NCBI GenBank assembly: GCA_036927565.1
Contig: JAYESD010000009.1
Span: 155,456,929 to 155,520,928, forward strand
Direction of reading: 5' to 3'
Origin: Tuctoria greenei
Lineage: Eukaryota > Streptophyta > Magnoliopsida > Poales > Poaceae
DNA: 64,000 bases
Part shown: one piece after another, positions 9,681-21,528 of the stretch
Numbering within the stretch: position 1 is the first letter of the stretch
Layout: each line of letters starts with the position of its first letter
The notes under the pieces: generated by a model
Told to the model about the DNA's origin: nothing
The model's database searches: none
Seen by the model: the letters and a program-made list of their open reading frames with translations, nothing else
Made by a program: the position numbers and the translations under genes

Positions 9681-12600
9681 GTGAACTACAAAGCCGGAGG
9701 AAAGCATTGGGTACTCGATAGCGGGTGCACTCAACATATGACCGGCAATGATGGTATGTTCACCACCATAGAAAACCCCGGCAATCATGAACATGTCACC
9801 TTTGGTGATAACTCTAAGGGAAAGGTAATTGGGTTAGGTAAAATTGCTATTTCAAATGACTTGTCTATTTCTAATGTTTTGTATGTTAAGTCACTTAGTT
9901 TCAATTTACTTTCTATTGCACAACTATGTGATCTTGGACTAACGTGCACATTTAGCAAAAATGATGTTGTTGTGAGTAGTGAAACTAGCCAAGACATAGT
10001 CTTCAAAGGATTTCGGCATGGACATCTCTACCTAGTGGACTTCGCCAACAAGAATGCTAGCTTGACCACTTGTCTTTTCACTAAGACAAGCTTGGGTTGG
10101 CTATGGCACCGAGGCATAGCGCACATTGGAATGAGCAAACTCAAGAAGTCATTCAAGCTTGGGATGGTGACCAGCGTGAAGGATGTCACATTTGAGAAGA
10201 ACAAGCTTTGTAGCGCTTGTCAAGCCGGGAAGCAAATTGCTTCACACCACCCAATGAAGACAATGGTGTCAACCTCCAAGCCACTTGAACTACTCCACAT
10301 GGACCTCTTCGGACCGTCCACATATCAAAGCCTTGGCGGTAACCTCTATTGTCTCGTTATTGTTGATGACTATTCTCGCTATGCTTGGACTCTATTTCTA
10401 GGTGACAAGAGTGAAACTCCGAAAGTGTTCAAGACCTTCGCCAACCGCGCTCAAAGGGAATTTCAACTTCCCATCATCAAGGTCCGAAGTGACAACGGCA
10501 CCGAATTCAAGAACTACAACATTGGGGAATGGTGTGACCGCGAAGGCGTGAAACATGAGTTTTCGGCCACATACACTCCTCAACAAAACGGTGTCGTTGA
10601 AAGGAAGAACAAGACACACATCACTCTTACAAGAGCAATGCTTGATGACTACGACACATCGGAGAAATTTTGGGCCGAAGCAATCAACACGGCGTGCCAT
10701 GCCGCAAACAGGGTCTACCTACATCGCCTACTTCAAAAGACCCCGTACAAGCTTCTCATTAGGAGAAAGCCCAACATCTCCTACTTTCGAGTCTTTGGAT
10801 GCAAGTGCTACATCTACCGCAAGAAAAGGCTCGGTAAGTTTGAAATAAGATGTGATGTTGGTATATTCCTTGGTTATGCATCAAACTCAAAAGCATATCG
10901 AGTATTCAACCAAACCTCCGGTTTAGTTGAGGAAAGTTGTGATGTTGAGTTTGATGAGACTAATGGCTCCCAAGAGGAGAGTTTTGGTCATGATGAAATA
11001 GATGATGAGCCTCTACGAGAAGCCATGAAGAACATGACCATTGGAGACATCAAGCCCGAAGTTGAGGAGAGCCATGATCAAGGGGGAGCTTCAAGTTCCA
11101 ACAACAACACCTCTATGACACCTCAAGTTGACGAAGAAGAGAAGGATGATCCATTTCCGACTCAAGACTCACAAGCACAACAACATCAAGAGGAAGAAGA
11201 AGTCCATGATCAAGTCCAACCACAAGAGGAGCAACACGCATCACCTTCGCCAAGTGCTTCACAACCACTTATGAGGCATGGACGCATCTCCAAGGCGCAT
11301 CCAATGGACCAAATCATTGGAAGTCCGTCAAGGGGTGTAAGTACACGTTCTCACCACTTTGCTTCGTTTTGTGAGCACTACTCGTTTGTTTCGTGTGTAG
11401 AACCCACTCATATTGAGGAAGCACTCCAAGACCCAAATTGGGTGATGGCCATGCAAGAAGAACTCAACAACTTCATCCGCAATGAAGTTTGGGTGTTGGA
11501 GGAGCGACCCAAGGACAAGAACATCATCGGAACGAAGTGGGTGTACCGCAACAAACAAGACGAGAATGGCGTTGTGGTCCGCAACAAGGCAAGACTTGTG
11601 GCCAAAGGGTTCTCGCAAGTTGAAAGATTTTGGGGAGACATTTGCCCCGGTCGCCCGGCTAGAAGCCATCCGTATACTTCTTGCCTTTGCATCACATCAT
11701 AGTATTAGACTTTATCAAATGGATGTGAAAAGTGACTTTCTTAATGGTTACATTAACGAGCTTGTTTATGTTGAACAACCTCCCGGGTTTGAAGATCCGG
11801 GGAATCCTAATCATGTGTATAGGTTGCACAAGGCGCTCTACGGGCTCAAGCAAGCACCTAGGGTATGGTACGAACGACTACGGGACTTCCTCATCATGCA
11901 AGGATTCAAGATCGGGAGGGTGGACACTACACTCTTCACCAAGGACATCAACGGAGATTTGTTCATTTGTCAAATTTATGTTGATGATATTATTTTTGGT
12001 TCAACTAGCGAAGCTCTTAGCCATGAGTTTGGCAAAATGATGTCTAGGGAATTCGAGATGTCAATGATTGGAGAGCTCAACTTCTTCCTTGGATTTCAAA
12101 TCAAGCAACTTCAATAGGGGACCTTCGTCTATCAAGAGAAGTACACCAAGGACCTCTTGAAGAAATTTGAGATGGGAGATTGTAGCTCAAGAAACACTCC
12201 AATGGCAACCAATTGTCATCTCGACGTGGATAAGGACGGTAAACCTATTGATCAATCTAACTACCGTTCTATGATTGGTTCATTACTTTACCTTACCGCA
12301 TCTAGGCCCGATATCATGTTTAGTGTATGATTGTGTGCTCGCTTTCAAGCGGCACCTAAAGAATCGCATAGGAAGGCGGTCTTTAGGATACTTAGGTATC
12401 TTAAGCATACCCCTAGTGTGGGCTTGTGGTACCCTAAAGGTGCAAAATTCCATCTTGTGGGATACTCAGATTCGGACTTTGCCGGATGCCGCGTAGATCG
12501 CAAGAGTACCTCCGGTGGGTGCCACTTGCTTGGGCGTTCCCTAGTTTCTTGGTCAAGCAAGAAGCAAAATTCTGTCGCCTTGTCCTCGGCGGAAGCGGAA

Positions 12601-12930
12601 TACATTGCGGCCGGTGCATGTTGTGCCCAAATTCTTTATATGAAACAAACCCTTTTGGACTTTGGTATTAAACTTGGTTGTGTGCCTCTCCTTTGTGACA
12701 ATGAAAGTGCGGTTAAGATAGCTAAAAACCCCGTTCAACACTCCCGCACTAAGCACATTGATATTCGCCATCATTTCTTAAGAGACCATGAAGCTAAGGG
12801 AGACATCTCTTTGAGAGGTGTTAGGTCCGAAGAACAATTGGCGGATATCTTCACTAAACCACTTGATGAGAAAACTTTTTCTAGGCTAAGAAGTGAATTA
12901 AATGTGCTAGATGCAACAAACGTCATGTAA
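9681..12930 (+). pseudogene. Sirevirus pol: protease, integrase, reverse transcriptase, RNase H
   Basis: Domain order is copia-type. The protease motif LDSGCTQHMTG is near 9711. The pre-integrase zinc region (LWHRG..H, then CX2C) is near 10100-10230. The integrase core has D in LLHMDLFGPS, D in SDNGTEF and E in VVERKN (about 10290-10600). Reverse transcriptase starts near 11480 (NEVWVLEERP) and keeps IYVDD near 11974. RNase H starts near 12460 (YSDSDFAG) and ends TKPLDEKTF...NVM at 12930. The frame shifts near 11625, just after VAKGFSQVE, and stops lie at 12115 (TAG) and 12328 (TGA). The frame also differs from that of gag, so the normal gag-pol fusion is broken. No ATG begins the 9681 frame. 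Confidence 0.9.
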
Positions 12931-14247
12931 GAATGCACTTCATATAGGTCTTGCCTAACTCTCAAAGGATAGGGGTGAGCAAGGGTTAGCTTGGGATGGT
13001 GGTTCTTTTGGGTTTCCCAAGGCTTGGAGAGTAGCTCTCCCTGAAGAAGCCTTTGAAAGGTTCAAACTTGGCAAGATAGATTTACTTTATGTCTTGCATG
13101 ATGCCTACCATATAGACTTACAATTTCTTGCATTATAAAATGTTTGGCATTGCATACGGTAGATTGTCACAAAGGGGAACCCACCTCATGAGAAAGAGAC
13201 TTGTTCGAAATGCAATATCTCAACTCATATAAGGTGGAAAGAACAAAATGTTAGGTGCGTTAATGCCTAGAGGAACATGCTTTAAAGAGATAGAAGTCTT
13301 CATACTCTAGCTCACAAAGCATGGGCCTTACATTTTATTTGGATAATTTCCTCCTATTTTTCTCGTGTTTCATTTGCTTTAAGGATTAGCCAAGTTACTG
13401 GCATATTAGCCTTTTTGAGGGGTAAGGGGTTGCCCAAAAAGTCCTAAGACATGAGTTTTTCGTTGCTTGTTTGTTTGGTCAAAGGACATATATGGGATGT
13501 TTTTGTTCTGTAGTCATCGGATTATCCGATTCCTAGGTCAGTCTCTCATCGGATCAATAGGTGTTCTATCTCCAAGGGCCAGTTCAGTCAGTATCTCAAT
13601 TCAACCGACGCGTTCATTCTGAAAAACATCGGTCCATCCGGTGTTCACAATTCTGGAACTGTGCCAAATTCCACCGATGCTACCTCCTCCATCGTCGGAC
13701 CATCCGGTGTCAACATTCCTCTTTTGAATACCCTTACTGTGCCATTCGATCGATGATCAAAACCCTCAACGTCGGTCCATCCGATGTCAACAGCAACATT
13801 TTGAATATCCTTATTGTGGCGTTCGACCGATGTATATCCCATCTAACATCGGTCCATCCGGTGTTAAAGATACGGCTAGGGTTTGGGACCCACTATTTAA
13901 ACTGGTCGTACCCTTCTCTTTTTTCTCTCTCCCGATCCCGACGCCGCCACCACCTTCCTCTCGCCGCGCCACCACCACCGCCGCCGCCGGCCGTCGCCTC
14001 CCGCCGCCGCTAGCCGCCGGCTCACCTCCGCCGCTGCTAGCCGCCGCCTCACCTCCAAGCGCCGCCACCTCACTATCGCCGCTCCACCAGTCGCCGCCTC
14101 CACCACTCGCCGCCGCATCCAAGAGCCGCCACCGCTCTTCCCCATCGCCACAGCGCCTCCGCCGCCCCACGCACACATCGTCGCCGTGGTGCCTTCCCAA
14201 ACGGTCGTCTCACCGCTGTTAGGGTTTCCGGCCGCCTCTTTCGTCGC
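12931..14247 (+). other. Sirevirus spacer between pol and the third ORF, with LTR-like palindromic repeats
   Basis: No coding frame is convincing. From about 13510 to 13865 the sequence repeats units such as ACATCGGTCCATCCGGTGTT, the same CGGTCC/ATCCG palindromic type as in the LTRs. From 13920 to 14200 it becomes a C-rich, CCG-trinucleotide-rich tract, resembling a 5' UTR or promoter of a downstream transcript. A TATTTAAA-like stretch (cactatttaaactgg) precedes this tract near 13895. Confidence 0.6.
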
Positions 14248-16437
14248 TTGGCGCGCATAACTTCGTCAACCTCACTCTCGCGCATTGCAATGGCTCGCGA
14301 CAAGAAGAACAAGGGCAAGGCCATCGCGGAGCCGGCCGCGAAGAAGAAAAAACTGTCGAAGGAGGAGAAGAAGGCCTTGATGGCCGCTCGCGCCACCGAG
14401 GAGCGTGAGCGTGGCCGAGAAGGGTCGCTGAGGATCCGTGAGGCCCGTCCGAGGCAGCCTCCGGTGATTTACGACTCCGAGGCTGAAGAGGAGCCGGTAG
14501 AGCCTCTCGTCCGCCGGCGCTCAGCCCGGACCCGTGGGGGTCACACCGCGGCTGCTCCATGTCCGAGACCGACGGCTGCCGACCGTCGTGAGGATAGGGA
14601 GGCCCAGCGAGCGATCTACGAGATGGACACCACTGTCCATGTTGCTGAAGGAGTCCGGTTGAAGGCCAAGCATCTTCGCAAGCTCAGGTGGAATGTGCTG
14701 CTTGAGGAGTGGTACCCGCAGCCCAGAGAGGCTCTGGTGGATAGTCGCTTCTGGACTGTCACCCAGGCGTCTCTCTACGAGACCTATAGGCGTCGAGGGC
14801 ACAAGCTGTTTCAACACAACTATCTGGATTGGGGACAACTAGCTTTGGCAGCAGAGACGGAGATCCGTCCTTATTTTGAGAGGTACCGAGGTTTGGTGCA
14901 GCTGATGGCATATGAGCGGAGTGCCTATGTGGAAGATTGGGTCCGCGTCTTCTACGCCACCCTTTATGTCTCTGAGGGCAGGAGATCAATTGGTTTCATG
15001 TTTATGGGTCAGCACTACCACTTGACGAGGCAGACGCTGGGACAGTTGCTTGGAGTGGACTTGCACGACACCTGCGTGCATGAGAGGGTCTACGGTCAGG
15101 CAGATCCACCGAGGAGGCCGCTCACTGGAGGAGTGGCACCACTGCTGGAGGAGATTCGTTCTTTGTTCGGTCCCACCTTCTCTCCTGACCAGCCGAGGGT
15201 ACCAGCTTTGTTGACTCCAGCTGCGCGCACAGTGCACCTCGCCTTGCACCGCACGCTCCTGCCGAGGTCTGGCTATTTGGAGGGGTTCACCAGCTTGCAG
15301 CAGACTCTCCTGTTATACATCATGAACGGGATGGAGTTCGACATCGTGGACATCCTCATATGCGAGATGGAGGATGTGATCACAGACGGGGTGGGCATGA
15401 TGAGGCAGCTAGTATATGGGCACTGGATCAGCTACCTGCTTACTATGATGGTTCCTGAGGGGTCTGCCGTGCACGACCATCTCACTGACGAGAGTGTGAC
15501 ACGGTTTGGTCACTACCGTGCCCCGACTCCTGGAGACCGCCGCCTTGGCCGTCCAGTTGAGCGTCAGGTCAGGGCCCGACTGTCTGAGGAGGACTGGTCT
15601 GACTTAGAGAAGGAGGATGAGAGGCTTGCCGAGGCTGAGGCACAGGGGGATGACTTGCAGCATATCTGGTCAGAGAGCGACACCGACGACAGTGTCAAGG
15701 AGTACTTCCCTCCTCCGCCCTCTCCCAGGCAGCACGACGCGGAGGCTGGAGGCTCTACAGTGCCACCACCTACTCCACCTCCCGTCACTGAGGCGCAGGT
15801 CACGCAGCCGTCAGAGCTGACGTCGCTCCTCCAGCAGATGGTTGAGCAGCAGCGTCTGGACAGGCTGGCAGCCGAGCAGGCCCGAGCGGAGCAGGCTGCT
15901 CGTCTCCTTGAGCTCCAGCAGCAGCAGCAGGAGATGCAGCGTCAGATCGCCCGTGAGAGGCGTGAAGACACTGACAGGCTGACGGGGCTCATCGACCAGA
16001 TGCACCGGCGCACTCTCGACCAGCAGCAGCAGACGCAACAAGCGATGATGGGCATCCTGGGGTTGATCACCAACCTATACACCTAGACCGGGATTGCCCT
16101 CCCGTCGCAGCTGCCAGGAGTCGCTCCACCACCTCCAGTCCTGGCTCCAGCTGCCGCTCCAGTGGCTCCAGTACCTTCTACGCCGATTCCCTCCTTCAGC
16201 ATGTCTCCTCTTCTGGCTCCTAGTGCTCCGATCCACTCCCTGCTACCGGCCACGACCTTGTTCCAGCAGACGCCAGCCTCCGTCGTCAGTGCCCCTGCTC
16301 CAGCAGCTCCTCCACAGCAGGCATCGACAGTGGCTCCTACGGCTCCGGTAGCTCCCTCCACCGCTACTTTAGCCAGCAGCTCCGACGACAGCGATGGTGA
16401 CCAGTTCGTCATCGCGCCCAGCACTCAGGGTCCTTAG
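14248..16437 (+). CDS. Sirevirus third ORF (env-like position), one in-frame stop near the end
   Basis: A 612-residue frame with no frameshift runs to TAG at 16084-16086; the same frame then stays open to 16437, adding about 116 Pro/Ala/Ser-rich residues, so the original protein was probably about 730 residues. The first ATG is at 14248; a second ATG at 14290 begins MARDKKNKGKA. The N-terminus (about 15-110) is very basic and disordered. The central 300 residues (about 125-430) are globular, Trp/Tyr-rich, and resemble the plant transposon-associated domain found in such retrotransposon ORFs (remembered, not searched). About 530-600 is Gln/Glu/Arg-rich and likely coiled coil. No signal peptide or convincing membrane segment is visible, so envelope function is not supported. 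Confidence 0.75.
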
Positions 16438-16469
16438 GCGCTCGGATCCATTTTTGATGTCTTGATGCC

Positions 16470-16523
16470 AAAGGGGGAGAAGAGTTAGAGGAGTCAGGGG
16501 GAGCGTCTTAGTGTCAGGGGGAG
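16470..16523 (+). other. Upstream G-rich polypurine tracts of the Sirevirus
   Basis: AAAGGGGGAGAAGAG at 16470 and two CAGGGGGAG copies at 16495 and 16515 lie about 350 bp before the 3' LTR. Repeated copies of the polypurine tract in this position are a known Sirevirus trait. Confidence 0.7.
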
Positions 16524-16841
16524 TCTGGGGAGTCTCTTTTATCATTTATCGTTTATCATTCTTTTAATTCAGTATGTTTGCTACATTTGGTGTGTTTGCT
16601 ACTCGTTTGCTACTCATTTGTTACTTTTGAGCTCTAATGAACTTATTTCCATGAGTTATTAATCGATTCGGCTCATTTGGTGTTTATCTATGTTTATGAT
16701 CACTTTCTATTCACACTTGAGTTATTAATTGATGCTTAAGCTTCAAGTGTGACATCCTGTATTCATTGCATATTCTTTTAAGTTTCATTCTATCAAATTC
16801 ATTACTATTGCGCTTTGATTATTGTGTTGTCATCAATCACC

Positions 16842-16854
16842 AAAAAGGGGGAGA
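16842..16854 (+). other. Polypurine tract adjacent to the Sirevirus 3' LTR
   Basis: AAAAAGGGGGAGA lies one base before the TG of the 3' LTR, the expected plus-strand primer position. Confidence 0.9.
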
Positions 16855-16855
16855 T

Positions 16856-18258
16856 TGAAAGCATCTAGGCCCCCCATGAAGCACGGTTTCGGTGATTAAT
16901 GACAACCATTGAACTTTACTAATGAATTTGTGTATGCAAGGTCCCCATAATCACTCAATAAAATGAAATGAATATGTCATTGGAGACCCATATACTATCA
17001 ACTTTTGAGATCAAATCAATGAGATAAAGACAAGAAGTGAAAGCTCTCATGTCTAAGTCACTCAACCATAAGTTGACAACATATAATGCTTGAAGATCAT
17101 CAAATAGGCTTATGAAACAAATGTCTAAGAGGTCATCTGAGCAAGACACAAAAGATTCACTCAAAACAACTCGAAGCAAACAAAATCAACTCACCGGATC
17201 AACCGATGACTTCAGAAATGTACACATCGGTCGAGTTGGTTCAACTGAAGAAGAAGAACTCAGAACAATGTACTCACCAGATCATCCGATGTGAATGTCT
17301 CAGAAACATTGGTCTATCAGTACAGTTTGCAATACCATTGGACCAAGTGTAGCACCGGATCATCCGATGTACAGACTTACACACATCGGTCGATCACTCC
17401 AGTAAGCATCAAGATTAAGCAAATTCTGGAGGAAGAGCCACCGGATCATCCGATGAGAAGACAGGGGCAACATCGGTCAAACAACGGTCATATCTGACAC
17501 AATGACGTCAGCCAAAGTAATTAGACCGATGATAACTAAAGGGGAGACATCGGATCATCCGGTGTTCACAGTAAAGTTCTGTCAGCCTACTTTTCCAACG
17601 GCTATTTCGGGAAGGCTGGCTATAAATACCCCCTAACCCTGTCATTTCGTTAAGTATTGATCACCAGAAGCAACCAACACATCCACAAGTGTTCAAGGCC
17701 AAGAGCAATCACTTCCACACCATTTCGATCATCTCTACACCAAGGTTTAGGCTAGAACTAGCTAGAAAGAGAGCTTGTGTGCCACCATTCTGGGTGAGTG
17801 GACTCTCTAGGATAGTGTGAGAGCCTCAAGGGTGTGCCCTTGGTGTTGTAATCGTGAGAAGACTTTCGGAGCTTGCCAAGGCGTGTGTGGAAGCCCGGAA
17901 GGTCGAAGTTGTACAAGGCTTGAGCTCCACCTTGCCAAGGAGGAGAACGAAGAAGAATAGTGAAGACCCCTCGTCTCGGTGACTTGGGTGTGGCAAAACC
18001 CTTTGGTGGGTGCCACAACATGGATGTAGGAAGATCTTCACGATCTTGCCGAACCACGGGATAAATCCATGTCTCCTCAGGAGTTTGCATCCTTCTCCTT
18101 CCCTTACTTTTATGCATTTTATATTCCGCAAAGTTTCTATCTACTAGAATGCATAGATAGTCGCGTTGGGAATTGGGCTTTAGAAACTAAGTTTCTTTGC
18201 TTAGAATTTTTCGAGGAAAGCTCAATTCACCCCCCCTCTTGGGCATTCGGTCCTTACA
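16856..18258 (+). repeat. 3' LTR of the Sirevirus
   Basis: A 1403-bp copy of the 5' LTR with the same ends (TGAAAGCATC...CCTTACA). The differences are mostly single substitutions plus a one-base change in a C run near the end. Confidence 0.93.
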
Positions 18259-18263
18259 ATATG

Positions 18264-19688
18264 CAAGCAGGTGGTACGCACACACAAGTAGCATATTGAA
18301 AAGGAAAACACATAAAACTACAATTACAAGTTCGGGTAAACTTCATGCATCTTATATATATTACAATAGCATCTGTTAATTAAACATCATATTCATGTCA
18401 CATAATAGGTACAAACTACAATAAGCTTATTATAATATAGTCCATACATCAATATACCAGAAGACAATCCATACAGTCCTTACACATGTAAAAGGACAGA
18501 ATCCATATACTAGAACACACAAAACTAACAGCTTATCAGCTAATTAAAATATACAAAGAAAAAGTAAGGAAACTACATTTACCTTGCAGAGGCGTCAACA
18601 CGGTGGGCCAGCTGGGTGGAGAAGTGGTAGTACGGAGTTGAGCGGCGGCGCGGCAGTATGGGCTGGGCGGCGGAGCGGCGGCGCGGCGCAGGGGAAATTC
18701 AATAGCCTTGCGGCGTCGATATAAATTCTTCAGGGTTGCGTTTTGACTGTGGTGAGGGGTCCTTATATAGGCGTTGGTTTTTCACAGGCGGTTTTTAACT
18801 TTATCTCAGGCGGGTTTTACTTACCAACCGTCTGAGAAGATATTTAATCAAGAATAAAAATTAAGAATAAGTAAATATCTACCAACCACGATTTGAAAGG
18901 TCACGCCTCGGGGAAACGAAAGGTCGCACACGAACGTCGACACAGGCGGTTGGTACTTAATAACCGTGTGAGAAGATGTTTATCTCAGGCGGGTATTACT
19001 TACCAACCGCCTGAGATAATGCCCGATACAGCTCTTCAGTTTCCTTATCATTTGCTTCTTTTTTATTTAGATTCCAATATAAATACTCAAACATGTTTAG
19101 ACTCTGCAAATTGTGTCCAAATTCGATGATTCTTTCTTCTACATTTGTATAAAATTAACATCTACCACCTGAAGAAAATATTTTAAAACTTGTATAGCTG
19201 ACATTGTAATATTTTGGTAAATATCAAATTAATTTCTACTCACATATTATTCACATTTGTGTATCTCATAAAAGAAAAGATCCTTCACTCAAATTTGTTT
19301 GTATGAACATATTTGTATCATTTATACATGTATGAATTTCGTTAATTTTTTAAAAGCATTCCAACATGTCAAACTTCAAATTATCCATCATTCTAACTAA
19401 TGATCATATACATATGAGGCATTCATCAAATTATGAACACACATTGATTCAAAAAATTTAAAAAAACTGAAAAAATTCATAGTGGTTGGTATGATGAGTA
19501 AAAATGTCCACTGAAAAAATAAATGAAAAAGGCATCATATTGATCAAGATAGAAAAATGAAAAATAGCATTTGTTGTATGTTTTTTATGTTCTGACCAAT
19601 ATTAAAGGATTTATGAAGTGAAATTTAACGGTAACCTTTACTTATCAATAATATTACAAGAAAGTGGAATTTTGCCTTTTTAAAGGAC
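18264..19688. repeat. CACTA (En/Spm)-like subterminal repeat region
   Basis: Between about 18760 and 19020 three hairpin units are repeated. Arms tctcaggcgg/ccgcctgaga at 18983-18992 and 19007-19016 match perfectly; an imperfect copy is at 18804-18837, and a related one near 18940-18972. Such AGGCGGTT...AACCGCCT palindromes are typical of CACTA subterminal regions in grasses. A GC-rich patch at 18600-18720 and a TATATAGG box near 18765 lie beside them. TTACAAGAAAG near 19655 resembles a damaged CACTA terminus, but no clean CACTA end or 3-bp duplication is seen. 19030-19680 is AT-rich with no genes. The right edge cuts into the LTR of element B. Confidence 0.5.
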
Positions 19689-20514
19689 CCATGAGGGTAG
19701 GCTCGTGGGTTTGAGTATGGAGGCTGCCCTGGTGAGCCTTAAGGATCGAGTTGTTTTGACATCTCACCTAGCTTCTTTCAGTACGACCACATGTCCCTGT
19801 ATGGGCGGGGCTTAGCCTAATCCCGGTGGCTAGCCCGACAGTCGTCCGCGGTGGAGAGAGAGAGATTTATGTTGAGATTATATTGAGATATGTCTTGACA
19901 CTGGGTTTGGGACGACTGGCTTGGGTGATGTTTCGACTAGGTGTCGGTCATGACGGGTTGTCCTTGATGGCCCGTGCGTGTGGGTAAAGTGTACAACCTC
20001 TACAGAGTGTAAAACCCGTTCGGACGACCGTGTGGTCCTAACAACTAGAAAGCCACCTACGGTGAGATTGAGTTGAGTGGAGTCTTGGGCTGAGATATGA
20101 GGTTGCATTAGTTTGCATCAGTTTGTATTGTTCTTTATTTTATGCATTGCATTATTATCTGCTTTAATCCCCTCCCGTAGGGTGAGGTGGAGCTTGCTGA
20201 GTACTTTTGTGCTCAAATGTTGTTGATATGTTTTTTTTCAGAGGATCCTGACTTCGTACCGGAGGATTTCGAGTAGGGTCTCGTCCGCACCCAAGTCATG
20301 TGTAGTGGACTGGATGACACGGAGCTACTAGTCTTGTTTTCGACTATTATAGCCATGTTGTTAGCCGCTATCGTGATTATCCATAAGGTTATGCCGTTGA
20401 AATAAGGCTATGTATGGTTGTGGTTCTGCTTGTAATGTAATATTATGTATCGAACTATGTTCTTGGTAATAATATTACATGTTTAGTTCTGATCTTATGG
20501 GTCGGGATGCTTCA
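19689..20514 (+). repeat. 5' LTR remnant of element B
   Basis: This matches 29158-30007 of the 3' LTR from ccatgagggtaggctcg to the terminal CA. The 3' copy holds about 24 extra bp (around cctcggtataggacagg) missing here. The first two thirds of the LTR are absent; CACTA-like sequence takes their place. Confidence 0.88.
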
Positions 20515-20516
20515 AG

Positions 20517-20529
20517 TGGTATCAGAGCC
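20517..20529 (+). other. Primer binding site of element B
   Basis: TGGTATCAGAGCC two bases after the LTR matches initiator tRNA-Met. Confidence 0.9.
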
Positions 20530-20670
20530 ATACTTGGTTGTAGGATGCGGACCCTAGAACGTAGGTGACCGTAGGAGACCTTAGAATGGTTTTCCGGTAG
20601 GACCCTTGAACGTAGGACCTTAGTGATAGGTTTTGCTCACATCTAACCCTTGTGCATTGTTTTAAGCCAG

Positions 20671-21528
20671 ATGTCTGACGACCGTATCACCACCTTCTGC
20701 ATCAACGAAGATGGCTTCCCCAAAGTGCTCTATGCTGCCACGATGCGACTTGGTATTTCGGATCGCCCGGAGTACGTGGGTCACAAGTTCGTGGAGCATG
20801 GCACTGAGAGCTGTGAGGTTACTGTGCACATCAACGCCAGTGAGAGGTTCCTGAAAATGAAGCCATGGAACGTCACTGCCACTGGGTGTCGTATGAAAGA
20901 CACTTGCCAGCTTGTGGCCCGCAAAGCTTTGAAGTACATGTGCCACATGTTTGACTGGCACCTAGGTTCCACACCCATGAAATACTTTCCACCGTTGGAT
21001 CGTAGTCGTCCTGCGTGGATGGCTAGGATCTGCAACCTTGAAGGCCTTGGATCCACTGAAGATGACCCCACCATTGTCGCTATGTCAGGCTATTTATTGA
21101 GCCTAGATGATATGTGCGACTAGTTGAACCAGCGTGTGAAGACCCTCGTCAAGCGTGTCAAGACCTTGGAGACCCAATGGCGAAAGGCTAAGCTAGCCTT
21201 AGCGCAGGCTGAGGCCCGTGTTGCGAGCGTCGAAAGTCGTGTTTCCTTGGCAGAGGAGAACCTTAGGGAGCAGGCCGACCGCCATAGTAAGCTCCTCAGA
21301 GGTGTCTACCTCGTAGATCGAGCCAAGCGTAAGGATCGTCAGGCCTGTGAAACGGCCGGACCGCTTGTGCTGGAAGGAACTCCACTGTACCCGTTATCCA
21401 ACCCCCGAAAGAGGATTTGTGAGCCTGTACCGCCCACTCCTCCGACATCACCCCGAGGGACCAACGAAGACCCCGAAGACCAAGACGTAGGACCCAGTAG
21501 TCAGACAGTGGTCCCGACTGACCCTTAA
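20671..21528 (+). pseudogene. ORF1 upstream of gag in element B, one internal stop
   Basis: A frame of about 285 residues begins at the ATG at 20671, immediately after gttttaagccag, a splice-acceptor-like sequence. It is cut by TAG at 21121. The first 150 residues hold a compact domain ending ARKALKYMCHMF and then a WMARICNLEG stretch. The second part is a strong predicted coiled coil (about residues 152-205, repeated VKTL and EARVASVESRV), followed by a Pro/Glu-rich tail. Position, domain order and a possible EYxxxxFVxH motif relate it to ORF1 of elements C and D, but it has no histone H3-like N-terminus. Extra ORFs before gag are known in some Tekay-lineage rice elements; the function is unknown. 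Confidence 0.65.

Larger units (their letters stand above)
6339..18258 (+). mobile_element. Full-length Sirevirus (Ty1/copia) retrotransposon with an extra 3' ORF
   Basis: Two ~1.4-kb direct LTRs (TG...CA) enclose a tRNA-Met-type primer site, gag, pol in copia order (protease, integrase, reverse transcriptase, RNase H), about 1.3 kb of spacer, a large third ORF, and polypurine tracts. Flanks are ATATA (6334-6338) and ATATG (18259-18263), a target duplication with one mismatch. The third ORF, repeated G-rich tracts near the 3' end and palindromic LTR repeats are Sirevirus hallmarks. gag and pol each carry stops or a frameshift, so this copy is not autonomous. It is inserted between HISN2 and the CACTA-like debris. 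Confidence 0.92.

Noticed and set aside
13811..14396. Long Arg/Ala/Pro-rich frames around 13.9-14.4 kb
   Set aside because: Products of a CCG-rich tract read in several frames; no domain and no agreement with the ORF3 start.
18893..19129. 78-residue frame in the CACTA-like region
   Set aside because: It is read through hairpin repeats and has no recognisable domain.
19650..19665. TTACAAGAAAG as a true CACTA terminus
   Set aside because: The first bases do not match CACTACAAGAAA, orientation would place the element inside the LTR of B, and no partner end or 3-bp duplication is present.
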